Source of the DNA: Bosea sp. RAC05
GTDB lineage: Bacteria; Pseudomonadota; Alphaproteobacteria; Rhizobiales; Beijerinckiaceae
Direction: 5' to 3'
DNA length: 64,000 nt
Assembly (NCBI RefSeq): GCF_001713455.1
Contig: NZ_CP016464.1
Coordinates: 1,722,001 to 1,786,000 of the forward strand
Positions 56,790 through 64,000 of the stretch are shown one piece after another. The position numbers and the translations under genes are program-made. Position 1 is the first letter of the stretch. Each line of letters opens with the position of its first letter. The notes under the pieces were generated by a model. It searched no databases, had not been told where the DNA came from, and saw only the letters and a program-made list of their open reading frames with translations.

Positions 56790-58226
56790 TTGACCCAATT
56801 TACCGACCTCGGCCTGGCCGAGCAGCTTCTCAAGGCGCTCGCTTCCGAAGGTTACACCACGCCCACGCCGATCCAGGCGCAGGCCATCCCCCACATCCTC
56901 CAGGGCCGCGACCTCCTCGGCGCCGCCCAGACCGGAACCGGCAAAACCGCCGCCTTCTCCCTGCCGCTGATCCACAGGCTGCTCAGCCAGCCGCGCCGCA
57001 TGGAAACGCGCCAGGTGCGCGCGCTGATCCTCTCGCCGACGCGTGAGCTCGCCGCCCAGATCGAGACCTCGATCCGCGCCTACGCCCAGTTCACCACCGT
57101 CAAGTCGGCGGTCGTCTTCGGTGGCGTGCCGGTCGGCAAGCAGATCCGCGCGCTCGGCCAGCATGTCGACATCCTCGTGGCCACGCCGGGCCGTCTGCTC
57201 GACCTCGTCGACCAGCGCGCCGTCTCGCTGCGCGAGATCGAGTACCTCGTCCTCGACGAGGCCGACCAGATGCTCGATCTCGGCTTCGTCCATGCGCTGC
57301 GCCGGATCGCTACGCTGATCCCGAAGAAGCGCCAGACCCTGCTGTTCTCGGCGACGATGCCCAAGCCGATCCGCGAGATCGCCTCGGCCTATCTGAGCGA
57401 TCCCGTCGAGGTCTCGGTCGCGCCGGTGGCGACGACCGCCGAGAAGATCGACCAGCGCGTGATCTTCACCACGCCGGGCGAGAAGCCGGCCCTGCTGGCG
57501 AAGACGCTGAGCGTGCCGGAGATGGAGCGCGCCATCGTCTTCACCCGCACCAAGCACGGCGCCGACAAGGTCGTCCGCCAGCTCGAGGTCTCCGGCATCA
57601 AGTCCGCCGCGATCCACGGCAACAAGAGCCAGGGCCAGCGCGAGCGGGCGCTCGGCGCCTTCCGTGACGGCGAGCTGCGCATCCTCGTCGCCACCGACAT
57701 CGCCGCCCGCGGCATCGATGTCGACGGCATCAGCCATGTCGTACAGTTCGACCTGCCCAACGTCGCCGAGACCTATGTCCACCGCATCGGCCGCACCGCG
57801 CGCGCCGGCGCCTCGGGCATGGCGATCGCCTTCTGCACGCCCGAAGAGCGCGGCGACCTCGCCGCCATCGAGAAGCTGACCCGCATCGCCATCACGCCCA
57901 TGGGCGAGGTGCCGTATTGGGACGGCCGCACCCCCAAGAAGCCGCCCCAGAACCAGGGCCGCGGCGGACGCGGACAGCAGGGTGGCGGCGGTCGCGACCA
58001 GGGCCGGCCGCAGGGCGAACGCTCGGCGCGCCCCCAGGCCGCCAAGCCCGCGCATGGCGGCGCTCCGCGGTCTGAGGCGCCTCGCGGCGAGCGGCCGCAG
58101 CGCACGGATGCCCAGGCTCCGCGAAAAGACGCCGGTTCCGCCAAGGAAGGGCTTGGCGGCGTCGCGTTCTTGCAGCAAAGAACACAGCAACCACGCACCA
58201 ACGGCGCCCGGCGGCGCGCGAACTGA
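56790..58226 (+). CDS. DEAD-box RNA helicase, RhlE-like
   Basis: 478 residues. The helicase core is complete: Q motif (TPTPIQAQAIPHIL), motif I (AAQTGTGKTAAFSLPL), Ia (SPTRELA), DEAD (LDEADQMLD), SAT (FSATMP) and motif VI (YVHRIGRTARAG). The C-terminal 100 residues are Arg/Gly/Gln-rich, an RNA-binding tail. Start: TTG at 56790 (MTQFTDLGLAE, the RhlE N-terminus); a GTG at 56754 is in frame. It likely remodels RNA in the cold, between csp and infA. Confidence 0.93.
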   Translation: MTQFTDLGLAEQLLKALASEGYTTPTPIQAQAIPHILQGRDLLGAAQTGTGKTAAFSLPLIHRLLSQPRRMETRQVRALILSPTRELAAQIETSIRAYAQFTTVKSAVVFGGVPVGKQIRALGQHVDILVATPGRLLDLVDQRAVSLREIEYLVLDEADQMLDLGFVHALRRIATLIPKKRQTLLFSATMPKPIREIASAYLSDPVEVSVAPVATTAEKIDQRVIFTTPGEKPALLAKTLSVPEMERAIVFTRTKHGADKVVRQLEVSGIKSAAIHGNKSQGQRERALGAFRDGELRILVATDIAARGIDVDGISHVVQFDLPNVAETYVHRIGRTARAGASGMAIAFCTPEERGDLAAIEKLTRIAITPMGEVPYWDGRTPKKPPQNQGRGGRGQQGGGGRDQGRPQGERSARPQAAKPAHGGAPRSEAPRGERPQRTDAQAPRKDAGSAKEGLGGVAFLQQRTQQPRTNGARRRAN

Positions 58227-58310
58227 CGCGCGACGAGCCAGAACCGGGACGGGCCGGCCTTGAGGGGCCGGTCCGTTCCCTGCGCCAACGGGCACACGAA
58301 GGACGACAGA

Positions 58311-58583
58311 ATGGCTAAAGAAGAACTGCTCGAATTCGACGGAACGGTGGTCGAAGTGCTGCCGGACGGCAATTACCGGGTGAAGCTCGACAACGACCAC
58401 GTCATCCTGGCCTATGCCGCCGGGAAGATGAAGAAGAACCGCATCCGCACCATCGCCGGCGACCGCGTGGTCGTCGAGATGTCGCCTTACGATCTCGATC
58501 GCGGCCGCATCAACTTCCGCCAGAAGACCGCCGGCCCCGCGCCCAGCGGCCCGCCGCGCAACCAAAACTTCCGCCGGCGCTGA
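58311..58583 (+). CDS. infA: Translation initiation factor IF-1, C-terminally extended
   Basis: 90 residues. The OB-fold core ([20 protein letters not shown] through RGRINFRQK, residues 1-72) is the full normal IF-1. About 18 extra residues, Pro/Arg-rich ([16 protein letters not shown]), follow. IF-1 binds the ribosomal A site. AAGGA at 58299-58303 fixes the ATG. Rhizobia often carry more than one infA; this one sits next to a cold-shock helicase rather than in a maf/yacG context. Confidence 0.93.
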   Translation: MAKEELLEFDGTVVEVLPDGNYRVKLDNDHVILAYAAGKMKKNRIRTIAGDRVVVEMSPYDLDRGRINFRQKTAGPAPSGPPRNQNFRRR

Positions 58584-58591
58584 GCCGCTTC

Positions 58592-58861
58592 ATGCGGTTC
58601 TCGCGAGTCGAGCTCGTCTTCGTCGCCTTCGGCGCCGCGCTCGGCGCCCTCGTCGCCCTGGTCTTCAAGGCCGGCTGGCTCGTGCCCTCCGCCAGCTTCC
58701 CGCCCTTCATCCTGGTTCTGCTCGGGCTCGGCCTGACCGAGATCGTCGCCGGGCTCGCGCTCGGCCGCTCCCCGGGCGCGCTCGTGGCGATGCCCGCCCG
58801 CCTGCTGGCCTTCTTTCTCGGCGTCGGCGTGCTCGCGCTGCTGATGGGCGGGCTGGGGTAG
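58592..58861 (+). CDS. Small membrane protein of unknown function
   Basis: 89 residues with three hydrophobic segments (about 8-30, 38-57 and 70-87), so an inner-membrane protein. It starts 8 bp after infA and is probably co-transcribed with it. Not recognised as a known family. Confidence 0.6.
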   Translation: MRFSRVELVFVAFGAALGALVALVFKAGWLVPSASFPPFILVLLGLGLTEIVAGLALGRSPGALVAMPARLLAFFLGVGVLALLMGGLG

Positions 58862-58914
58862 GGCGCCTCGCGACTGCTGCGACAAGCGTCGCCACCCTTC
58901 GTCACCAACCACCT

Positions 58915-59020
58915 CGTCATCCTGGACAAGCCGCGAAAGCGGCGCAGGCCGGGATCCATCATAGAGAGCCGTCGCGCCCGATGATGGATCCCGGCCGGCC
59001 TTCGGCCGCCCAGGATGACG
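58915..59020. repeat. Large palindromic intergenic element
   Basis: Outer arms CGTCATCCTGG (58915-58925) and CCAGGATGACG (59010-59020), and inner arms GGCCGGGATCCATCAT (58947-58962) and ATGATGGATCCCGGCC (58981-58996), are all perfect inverted pairs. The roughly 106-bp element would fold into a long interrupted hairpin. Two smaller imperfect stems (GCCGCGAAAGCGGC, GGCCTTCGGCC) sit between them. It resembles dispersed extragenic repeats of this bacterial group. Confidence 0.75.
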
Positions 59021-59050
59021 CGGAGGAGGCGTTGGCGACCTCGAACCACC

Positions 59051-59080
59051 ATAAAAAAACCCCGGCCGAAGCCGGGGTTT
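59051..59080 (-). terminator. Intrinsic terminator for the VPxxY-repeat gene
   Basis: ACCCCGGC (59059-59066), loop CGAA, GCCGGGGT (59071-59078). On the reverse strand a run of seven T follows the stem, directed at the gene that ends at 59137. Confidence 0.88.
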
Positions 59081-59136
59081 GAGTGGTCTTTTCCGTAGTC
59101 AAAGGCAGTCAGTACACAAACGTCTCAAGTCGAAAT

Positions 59137-59760
59137 TCAGTAGCCGGCCCTCTGCCAGTGCTGCGAGCCGGGGCTCACGAGCACCTTGCGATGGCGGGTC
59201 TCGGTGACGGCCGGCACGGTCTCGTGCAGGACCTGCGTCGGCCGCACCATCACCTTGCGCTGGCGCTGGGTGTAGACCGGCGGAACCGTCTCGTATTCGA
59301 CGCGGGCCGGGGAAACCTCGACCGTGCGCTGGCGGAAGCCGTATTGCGGCTTGTCATAGACCCAGCAGCCGGTGGTGCGGCCATAGGCGTCGGTTGTGAC
59401 CTCCCAGCGCTTGCCGCCGGGCGAAATCAGGACCTTCTCCTGGACCGAGGAATACTGGGCGGGGACATGATGCTGGATCTGCCGCGCCGGATGGATCATC
59501 ACCTTCTCGGTGACGTAGTCGTATTCGGCCGGCACGATGCGGCGATAGGTCTTCGCGGGGCGCACGACCTGCGTCTCGGCGATCGTGCCATAGACCGGAG
59601 GCGTCTCGACCAGATTGTAGCAGGCCGCGCCCTGGCAGGGGGCCGGGCGGCAGGAGGAGCCGAAGCAGCCGCCGGCCTGGGCAGCGCCGGCACCGAGCAG
59701 CAGCGCCGCCGAAACGGCGGACGCCGTGAAAGCCGAAACGGTGAGAGCCTTGTGCGCCAT
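59137..59760 (-). CDS. Exported protein with VPxxY repeats
   Basis: 207 residues. Signal peptide about 1-29, then Cys-rich GGCFGSSCRPAPCQGAACYN. The rest is built of about five units of 22-26 residues with the pattern VPxxY, a hydrophilic stretch, K/QV, two residues, P. Examples are VPAEYDYVTEKVMIHPARQI, VPAQYSSVQEKVLISPGGKR, VPPVYTQRQRKVMVRPTQVL and VPAVTETRHRKVLVSPGSQH. Repeats and exported location suggest a structural or surface role. ATG at 59760. No known function. Confidence 0.72.
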   Translation of the reverse strand: MAHKALTVSAFTASAVSAALLLGAGAAQAGGCFGSSCRPAPCQGAACYNLVETPPVYGTIAETQVVRPAKTYRRIVPAEYDYVTEKVMIHPARQIQHHVPAQYSSVQEKVLISPGGKRWEVTTDAYGRTTGCWVYDKPQYGFRQRTVEVSPARVEYETVPPVYTQRQRKVMVRPTQVLHETVPAVTETRHRKVLVSPGSQHWQRAGY

Positions 59761-60452
59761 GTCCGACAACCTGTCCCCGACCTCGCGGCGTCTGGCGCCG
59801 CTTCTTGAGCCGGAGAAAGCCGCGAAACAGTGATGAACGCAAGGTAAACGCCAAAACAAGGTAAAATTAACCAAGTCTCGGCGCCGCCGCATCTTCATGC
59901 AGATTGCAGGGACATGAAGCAAAAGCCGTGCATTTGAGCGGATTTTCGCGGGGATCTGCGCGGGACGGCGGCCTGCGCCCCTCAAAGCGCAGGGCTCGTG
60001 CGAAGACGGCGATCAGGGAGAGTCCGCTCGAGCGCGAGGCCCAGGGCCTCCAACCACAGGCGGCGCCGACGCGCGCCAGCCGTGGCCAGACGCCGAAGAG
60101 CGGCGTCACGGGATGGATCGAGAGGACAGGACGAGCGCCGTCTGCGCTGTGATTGCGCGCAAGGCCATCGCTTCACGGACCGTGTCGATGCGGGTGCCGC
60201 GTCGCCGGGACGCAACTCAGAAGGGCAGACCCAACCCGGCAGCGCGTGGCTGCGATGGTTGGAAACGGGGTGCCCATGGCTGGGGATGTCGTCGCAGGCG
60301 GCCCGCTCGGCAGCGGTGGAGCGGCGCGACAAGCTGTCTGTGCCATGAATCCCCTTGCGGGACCGCAAGGTCCAGGATTGCGCGACAACGCCCCCCGAAA
60401 GCCGGGAGGCGTTGTCCCGTGGCAACGTCGGCGGTTGACCGCCGGAAATGTC
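59761..60452. other. Long region without a credible gene
   Basis: 692 bp. Overlapping open frames exist on both strands but show no signal peptide, no domain and only weak ribosome-binding sites. It contains small hairpins: CCTTGCG (60353-60359) with CGCAAGG (60364-60370), and the larger one at 60384-60416. It could hold a degraded gene or an untranslated RNA; I cannot identify either. Confidence 0.5.
60384..60416 (-). terminator. Hairpin downstream of the pilin gene
   Basis: GACAACGCC (60384-60392) pairs with GGCGTTGTC (60408-60416), lying 37 bp downstream of the pilin stop in its direction of transcription. No T-run follows, so it may act as an mRNA 3' stabiliser rather than an intrinsic terminator. 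Confidence 0.5.
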
Positions 60453-60617
60453 TTACTTCAGGCCGGTGTTGATGGCTTCGAACTTGGCCGACAGGCTGGT
60501 GCCGATGTTCGTCCAGACGGTGATGCAGACCACCGCGATCAGGGCCGCGATCAGGCCGTACTCGATGGCGGTGGCGCCGGACTCATCCTTGGCGAAGCGA
60601 GCGAAAACGTTGGTCAT
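60453..60617 (-). CDS. Flp family type IVb pilin
   Basis: 54 residues. The Flp/TadA-system pilin signature is complete: FAKDESGATAIEYGLIAALI, with Gly before the cleavage site, the Glu-Tyr pair and the hydrophobic helix. The prepilin peptidase would cleave after Gly and the subunit polymerises into adhesive pili. GAGGAG 7 nt upstream of the ATG. No tad/cpa assembly genes are in the window, so it is an orphan copy. Confidence 0.93.
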   Translation of the reverse strand: MTNVFARFAKDESGATAIEYGLIAALIAVVCITVWTNIGTSLSAKFEAINTGLK

Positions 60618-60927
60618 GTGAAACTCCTCTTGAACCACGGTTTGACGGCTGCCTTCGCTCTGAAGTGGCTCTGGTCAGCGTCATCACCTTGGCTGAGGTC
60701 GTTTGACGCTGGGTTAATGGGCGGCATGCCGGGGGTGTCGCGCCCGGTTGTTCGTCTCCGATAGTTAATCACTGCTTTCCAGGCGGGCACCTTGCACGGA
60801 TCGACAGGCCAGTTCTGTTACGTCAAGCGCCCCGCTTCAACCTGCCGGCGGAAGCGGCGGCCTGGGGGCAATGGCAGCGCTGCCCCGGGGTCAACAGGAC
60901 GAGGCGGAGCGGTTCTCGCCCGGCGGA
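60618..60927. other. Intergenic region upstream of the pilin gene
   Basis: 310 bp. Presumably holds the pilin promoter on the reverse strand and the 3' end of the MliC/LprI-like gene. No clear promoter box, operator or terminator was recognised. Confidence 0.4.
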
Positions 60928-61569
60928 TCAGTTGTTGAAATAGCCTTCCAGCAGCGAGATCTGCTCGCCATAACGCCGCCGCAGGCAGGCCCTGTCCTCG
61001 CCGCAGGCATCGCGGCGGCTGACCCAGCGGCTCTGCTCCCGCCGGATTTCGGCGCCTCTGCCGCTGTCGGAGACGGCGCGGCGGTAGGCCACGCTGACGA
61101 CCCCGTCGAGCCGCGACAGTTCGGCGCTGTCGCAGACGGTCTCCTGAGCCAGATTGGCGGGGTTTGCGCACCAGGCCGGCTTGCGGCCGGGATCGATGTC
61201 GCCCGGACCGGAGCCGGGACGCGGCTGTGACTGTGCGGCCCTGACGACCGGGCACTCGATCGTCTCGGAATAGGGCTTGTTCAGCGAGGCGTGGTCCTGG
61301 CTGGCGTTGAAGGTGATGTTGTACTCGTTCTCCGCGCCGCCGGCGTAGGTCCTCTCGCCGTTTCGGTGCTGCGTCAGCCGCAAGGTGCGGGTCCGCCCGT
61401 CGATCGCGTTGGCCGAGATCGTTTGCTGGTCGAGGACCGTCACCCTGATCGTGAAGGGGCGAACCCCGTCATCGCAGCGAAAGCTCCGCGTGCTCTGTGC
61501 GTCGGCGGGGGTGGCGAGCGCCGCCAGGACGAGTCCGGCGAGGGCGCAGATGTTAGTGCGAAAAGACAT
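60928..61569 (-). CDS. Exported protein with MliC-like and LprI-like domains
   Basis: 213 residues. Signal peptide about 1-24. The N-terminal part (about 28-105) resembles the MliC lysozyme-inhibitor fold: SFRCDDGVRPFTIRV, TLRLTQHRNGERTYAGG. The C-terminal part (about 125-213) has the LprI pattern: WCANPANLAQETVCDSAELS, then SRRDACGEDRACLRRRYGEQ, with four Cys. Both families inhibit host lysozyme or are linked to it. The combination is unusual and the inhibitor role is inference. ATG at 61569. Confidence 0.7.
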   Translation of the reverse strand: MSFRTNICALAGLVLAALATPADAQSTRSFRCDDGVRPFTIRVTVLDQQTISANAIDGRTRTLRLTQHRNGERTYAGGAENEYNITFNASQDHASLNKPYSETIECPVVRAAQSQPRPGSGPGDIDPGRKPAWCANPANLAQETVCDSAELSRLDGVVSVAYRRAVSDSGRGAEIRREQSRWVSRRDACGEDRACLRRRYGEQISLLEGYFNN

Positions 61570-61956
61570 CGTTGTTCGCGCCCTGCTGGTGCGACCAACG
61601 CTACGTCAGCCGGCTATGTTAATTTGAATTAACTTTGAAGAACCTGCCGCGCTCCCGGCCCCCCGTCAAGCGGCGGCCAGGCGGAGGAGGGCTGGGTGGA
61701 CGGGCGCCGGCCCGCAGCGGTTCCTGGACCGGTTTACGCGATCGGGGGGCGCAGATCGGGTTGCCGGCTGGGCATCGTCAGCGATCACGGTTGCCCCACT
61801 CAGATCGCAGATCGCCGGCTCCGAAACATCGCCGCAGGGCGCCTACAAATTAGGCGATTTGGTCCCAACTTCTGATGCGTAAACGAATTGTTTATGAAGC
61901 CGTTAATATATCTGCCGATATTCCCTTTGGGAACGTGTGCGCAAAGGAGCCGTGGG
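61570..61956. other. Divergent intergenic region, AT-rich toward the right
   Basis: 387 bp between the MliC/LprI-like gene and the binding-protein gene. From about 61840 the DNA becomes AT-rich. A small palindrome TTCCCTTTGGGAA (61921-61933) lies close to the start of the binding-protein gene. Promoters for both directions are expected here; none is defined. Confidence 0.5.
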
Positions 61957-62751
61957 ATGGACAGACGCCGGGCTATTTTGGCCGTAGCCGCCACGACCTG
62001 CTTCGCGCCGCAGGCGTTCGCTCAAGCGCGCGAACTGAAGATTGTCGGATCGGGCGATGGGATGGAGATGCTGCAGGCCGCTGCGAAAGAATACATGGCC
62101 GCGCATCCGGGAAAAAACATCGTTGTTCCTCCCAGCATCGGGACGGGCGGTGGGTTTACCGCCGTCGGGACCGAGCGGGAAATACTCGGTCGTGTGGCGC
62201 GATTGCCCAACGATGCCGAAACAGCGCAAGGTCTGGTTGCGACGCCGGTCGTTTCTGTCCCGATCGCCATCTTCGCTCATCCGTCAACGGGTGTGACGCA
62301 GCTGACATCGGCACAGGTTGTTGCTGTTTTTTCGGGCAAAGTACGGAACTGGACTGAGGTTGGCGGCAAGGACATGGTTGTCCGCGTGGTGCGACGCGAC
62401 CTGAGTGATTCAACGGTCGTGGCCCTGCGAGCGACGATGCCGGGTTGGAAAGACCTGGTGTTTTCGGACCGCTCCAAGCAAACGCTATCGACCACGGAGA
62501 TGCTGGAGTCCGTCCGCATGACCGAGGGCGCCATCGGTTTTTGCCCCTATGCGAAGCCCCTCGAGGGTGTGGTCAATTACATCGCGGTGGATGGTGTCAA
62601 GCCAACGGAACCGACTTACCCGTCGCATGTCTTGCTGTCGCTGCTGCACAAAGCCAGCACGATCAACGATGAGGCGAAGTCATTCCTGGCTTTCATCAAG
62701 ACGCCGCGCGCGAAGGATATCCTCAGATCGGCCGGTGGGAAGGTTGACTGA
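61957..62751 (+). CDS. PstS-like periplasmic substrate-binding protein
   Basis: 264 residues. Signal peptide (RRAILAVAATTCFAPQAFAQ), then a PBP-like fold: LKIVGSGDGMEMLQAAAKEY, VPPSIGTGGGFTAVGTER (ligand-loop Gly/Ser/Thr), QVVAVFSGKVRNWTEVGGKD (typical PstS phrase) and FLAFIKTPRAKDIL. The fold binds phosphate or a similar oxyanion. No pstCAB genes follow; instead a chemoreceptor begins 2 bp later. ATG at 61957 with GGAG 7 nt upstream. The role may be sensing rather than uptake (inference). Confidence 0.85.
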   Translation: MDRRRAILAVAATTCFAPQAFAQARELKIVGSGDGMEMLQAAAKEYMAAHPGKNIVVPPSIGTGGGFTAVGTEREILGRVARLPNDAETAQGLVATPVVSVPIAIFAHPSTGVTQLTSAQVVAVFSGKVRNWTEVGGKDMVVRVVRRDLSDSTVVALRATMPGWKDLVFSDRSKQTLSTTEMLESVRMTEGAIGFCPYAKPLEGVVNYIAVDGVKPTEPTYPSHVLLSLLHKASTINDEAKSFLAFIKTPRAKDILRSAGGKVD

Positions 62752-62753
62752 GC

Positions 62754-64000
62754 ATGTCTGGCCATCCCATCCCCAAGCGATCGATGGGGACACGGCTCAT
62801 CGTCGTGGTGCTGACGATGACGGCCTTCGCCTTCGCTGGCGTCGCGGGTTTCATTGCGTGGCGCCTCGACCAGAATCTGCTGATCCAGTCGGCGGAGATG
62901 TACCGGCTGTCGAAGAACAATCTCTCACAACGTCTTGAAAGTGACGCGCGTCGTGGCTTCAACGCCATGGAAAAACGATTCCATGAGATCGGGGAGGACA
63001 TAGGTCGAATTTCGAAGCGCAACGATATCATCAAGTTGCTGATGACGAGCAATATTACTGAAATCAAGCGGGAGTTGAATATCGCCGTCGCCGAGGCGGA
63101 TTTGACAGGCCTGATGATTTTTGATCACAAGATGCGCTATGTCGAAGGCTTCGCCGAGAATTTGGATACGCTGGCCTGGGCGACCAATTTCAGTAAGAAA
63201 TCTATATTTTCTGAATTGTCAAGCGTATTACATAATAACAATCGCTCGGATCCTAAGATATTCGGGCGGATTGTTCAGGGCGATGCCGCTTTGCTCGCGG
63301 CGCTGGGGTCGAAGGCCGAGCCTTCGCTCGTGTCAGTGATGGCTTATCCGGTCTTCGATGATTTCGGAGATGTGTTTGCCGTGATGGTCGCCAGCCGGCG
63401 GCTCAAGGCGGAAGAGGCGACGCTGAAAGGGCTGAACGAGATCGTTCCGGTCGCCATGGCTGTCGTCGTCGGCCGGCGGATCGTGTCGTCTGTCGGCTTG
63501 GACGACAAGACCATCGAGATCGAGACGGATCAGGCCGGCACGTTGCAGCGGTCAACGCACGGCAACCTCTACTATCGCTGCACGCCTGCCTTCGCCGGTG
63601 CGTTCTTCTGCGCATTTGCGCCGGAGATCGATCTGACGCAGCAGAGCGATACGCTGACGAAGATCGGCCGCGACCAGACCCGCGCTGTTTCAGTCTCCGT
63701 CCTGATGATCGCCTTTGGCGCCATGCTGTCGCTGGGCGTCGTTCTGTTTTTCGTCATGCGACGGGTCACCAGACCCCTGGCCAGGATCGCGCAGGTGATC
63801 GAGCGCGTCTCCAACGGTGAGGCCGAGGCCGCCGACTTCGGGGCCGGCCGCAACGACGAGATCGGTCAGATCGCCCGTGCGGTCAAGATCTTCCAGGACA
63901 ACCTGGTTCAGACCGAGCGCATGCGGGCCGAGAGACGTGAAGACGCGGCAAGGGCCGACGAGGAACGCCAGTCCACGATGCAGGCCATGGCGGATCGGTT
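62754..64000 (+). CDS. Methyl-accepting chemotaxis protein, truncated by window end
   Basis: Open from ATG 62754 to the last base: 415 codons, 3' end missing. TM1 about 12-36, a periplasmic sensor of about 270 residues (dCache-like size), TM2 about 311-334, then HAMP (RRVTRPLARIAQVIERVSNG to RNDEIGQIARAVKIF) and the start of a coiled coil. The signalling tip would lie beyond the window, so a kinase or cyclase output is not excluded. It starts 2 bp after the binding-protein stop. Codons at about 63000-63260 are much more AT-rich than the rest of the window. Confidence 0.82.
   Translation, partial: MSGHPIPKRSMGTRLIVVVLTMTAFAFAGVAGFIAWRLDQNLLIQSAEMYRLSKNNLSQRLESDARRGFNAMEKRFHEIGEDIGRISKRNDIIKLLMTSNITEIKRELNIAVAEADLTGLMIFDHKMRYVEGFAENLDTLAWATNFSKKSIFSELSSVLHNNNRSDPKIFGRIVQGDAALLAALGSKAEPSLVSVMAYPVFDDFGDVFAVMVASRRLKAEEATLKGLNEIVPVAMAVVVGRRIVSSVGLDDKTIEIETDQAGTLQRSTHGNLYYRCTPAFAGAFFCAFAPEIDLTQQSDTLTKIGRDQTRAVSVSVLMIAFGAMLSLGVVLFFVMRRVTRPLARIAQVIERVSNGEAEAADFGAGRNDEIGQIARAVKIFQDNLVQTERMRAERREDAARADEERQSTMQAMADR

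Noticed and set aside
59904..60425. Several overlapping open frames on both strands
   Set aside because: No ribosome-binding site of quality, no recognisable domain and shadow-like composition; left as an unexplained gap.

Overview
The window is high-GC, densely coded DNA from an alphaproteobacterium. The most likely placement is Hyphomicrobiales (Rhizobiales), in the Bosea/Methylobacterium neighbourhood. This is inferred from a MucR/Ros regulator, several families typical of that order (DUF1150, DUF1491, DUF2336, DUF6456), phasins, infC starting at an AUU codon, and a tRNA-His with A73 and a G1:U72 pair. No rRNA, CRISPR array, transposase, integrase or phage gene was seen, so this reads as chromosomal core with small lineage-specific insertions. 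Layout, 0-12 kb: two phasins, tRNA-His, a small heat-shock protein with its DUF1150 partner, an alpha/beta hydrolase facing a glycosyltransferase, infC, a class II aldolase-like protein, a secreted DUF1176-like protein, a large soluble tandem-sensor CheW protein and two small secreted basic proteins. 12-20 kb: rpmI-rplT and pheS-pheT, split by four reverse-strand genes (a LOG-family hydrolase, a SCO-type copper chaperone and two mutually related exported Cys proteins), with a ceramide-glucosyltransferase-like gene between pheS and pheT. 20-34 kb: a dehalogenase-like hydrolase coupled to a tartrate-dehydrogenase-type enzyme, TerC, a phosphopantetheinyl transferase, an AzlCD/BCAT/nitronate monooxygenase group, murJ, a GtrB-like glycosyltransferase facing a YdjC/HpnK deacetylase, a chemoreceptor and sodB. 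34-46 kb: a membrane protein with a long Pro/Ala/Glu linker, oligopeptidase B, MucR, a DnaA-domain-IV-like protein coupled to DUF6456, sufE, a PAS histidine kinase and a run of poorly known envelope and regulatory proteins. 46-64 kb: a DUF1214/DUF1254 pair, PBP1A, a YcgN-type protein, ppdK, a TetR-controlled molybdenum hydroxylase (iorAB-like), a cold-shock group (csp, DEAD-box helicase, IF-1), a VPxxY-repeat exported protein, an orphan Flp pilin, a MliC/LprI-like exported protein, and a PstS-like binding protein followed by a chemoreceptor cut by the window edge. How the genes work together: the translation genes (infC, rpmI, rplT, pheS, pheT, infA, csp, DEAD-box helicase) form the conserved backbone. 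Envelope genes (murJ, PBP1A, glycosyltransferases) and sensory genes (CheW protein, two chemoreceptors, histidine kinase, MucR) make up much of the rest. The items most worth following up are a phasin with a PhaF-like basic tail moved to its N-terminus, the duplicated soluble sensor fused to CheW, the SCO plus paired-Cys-protein operon, the DnaA-like/DUF6456 pair, the MliC/LprI two-domain protein and the binding-protein/chemoreceptor pair in locally AT-rich DNA. Several starts are non-ATG (ATT, TTG, GTG) and were chosen from Shine-Dalgarno position and family N-termini.
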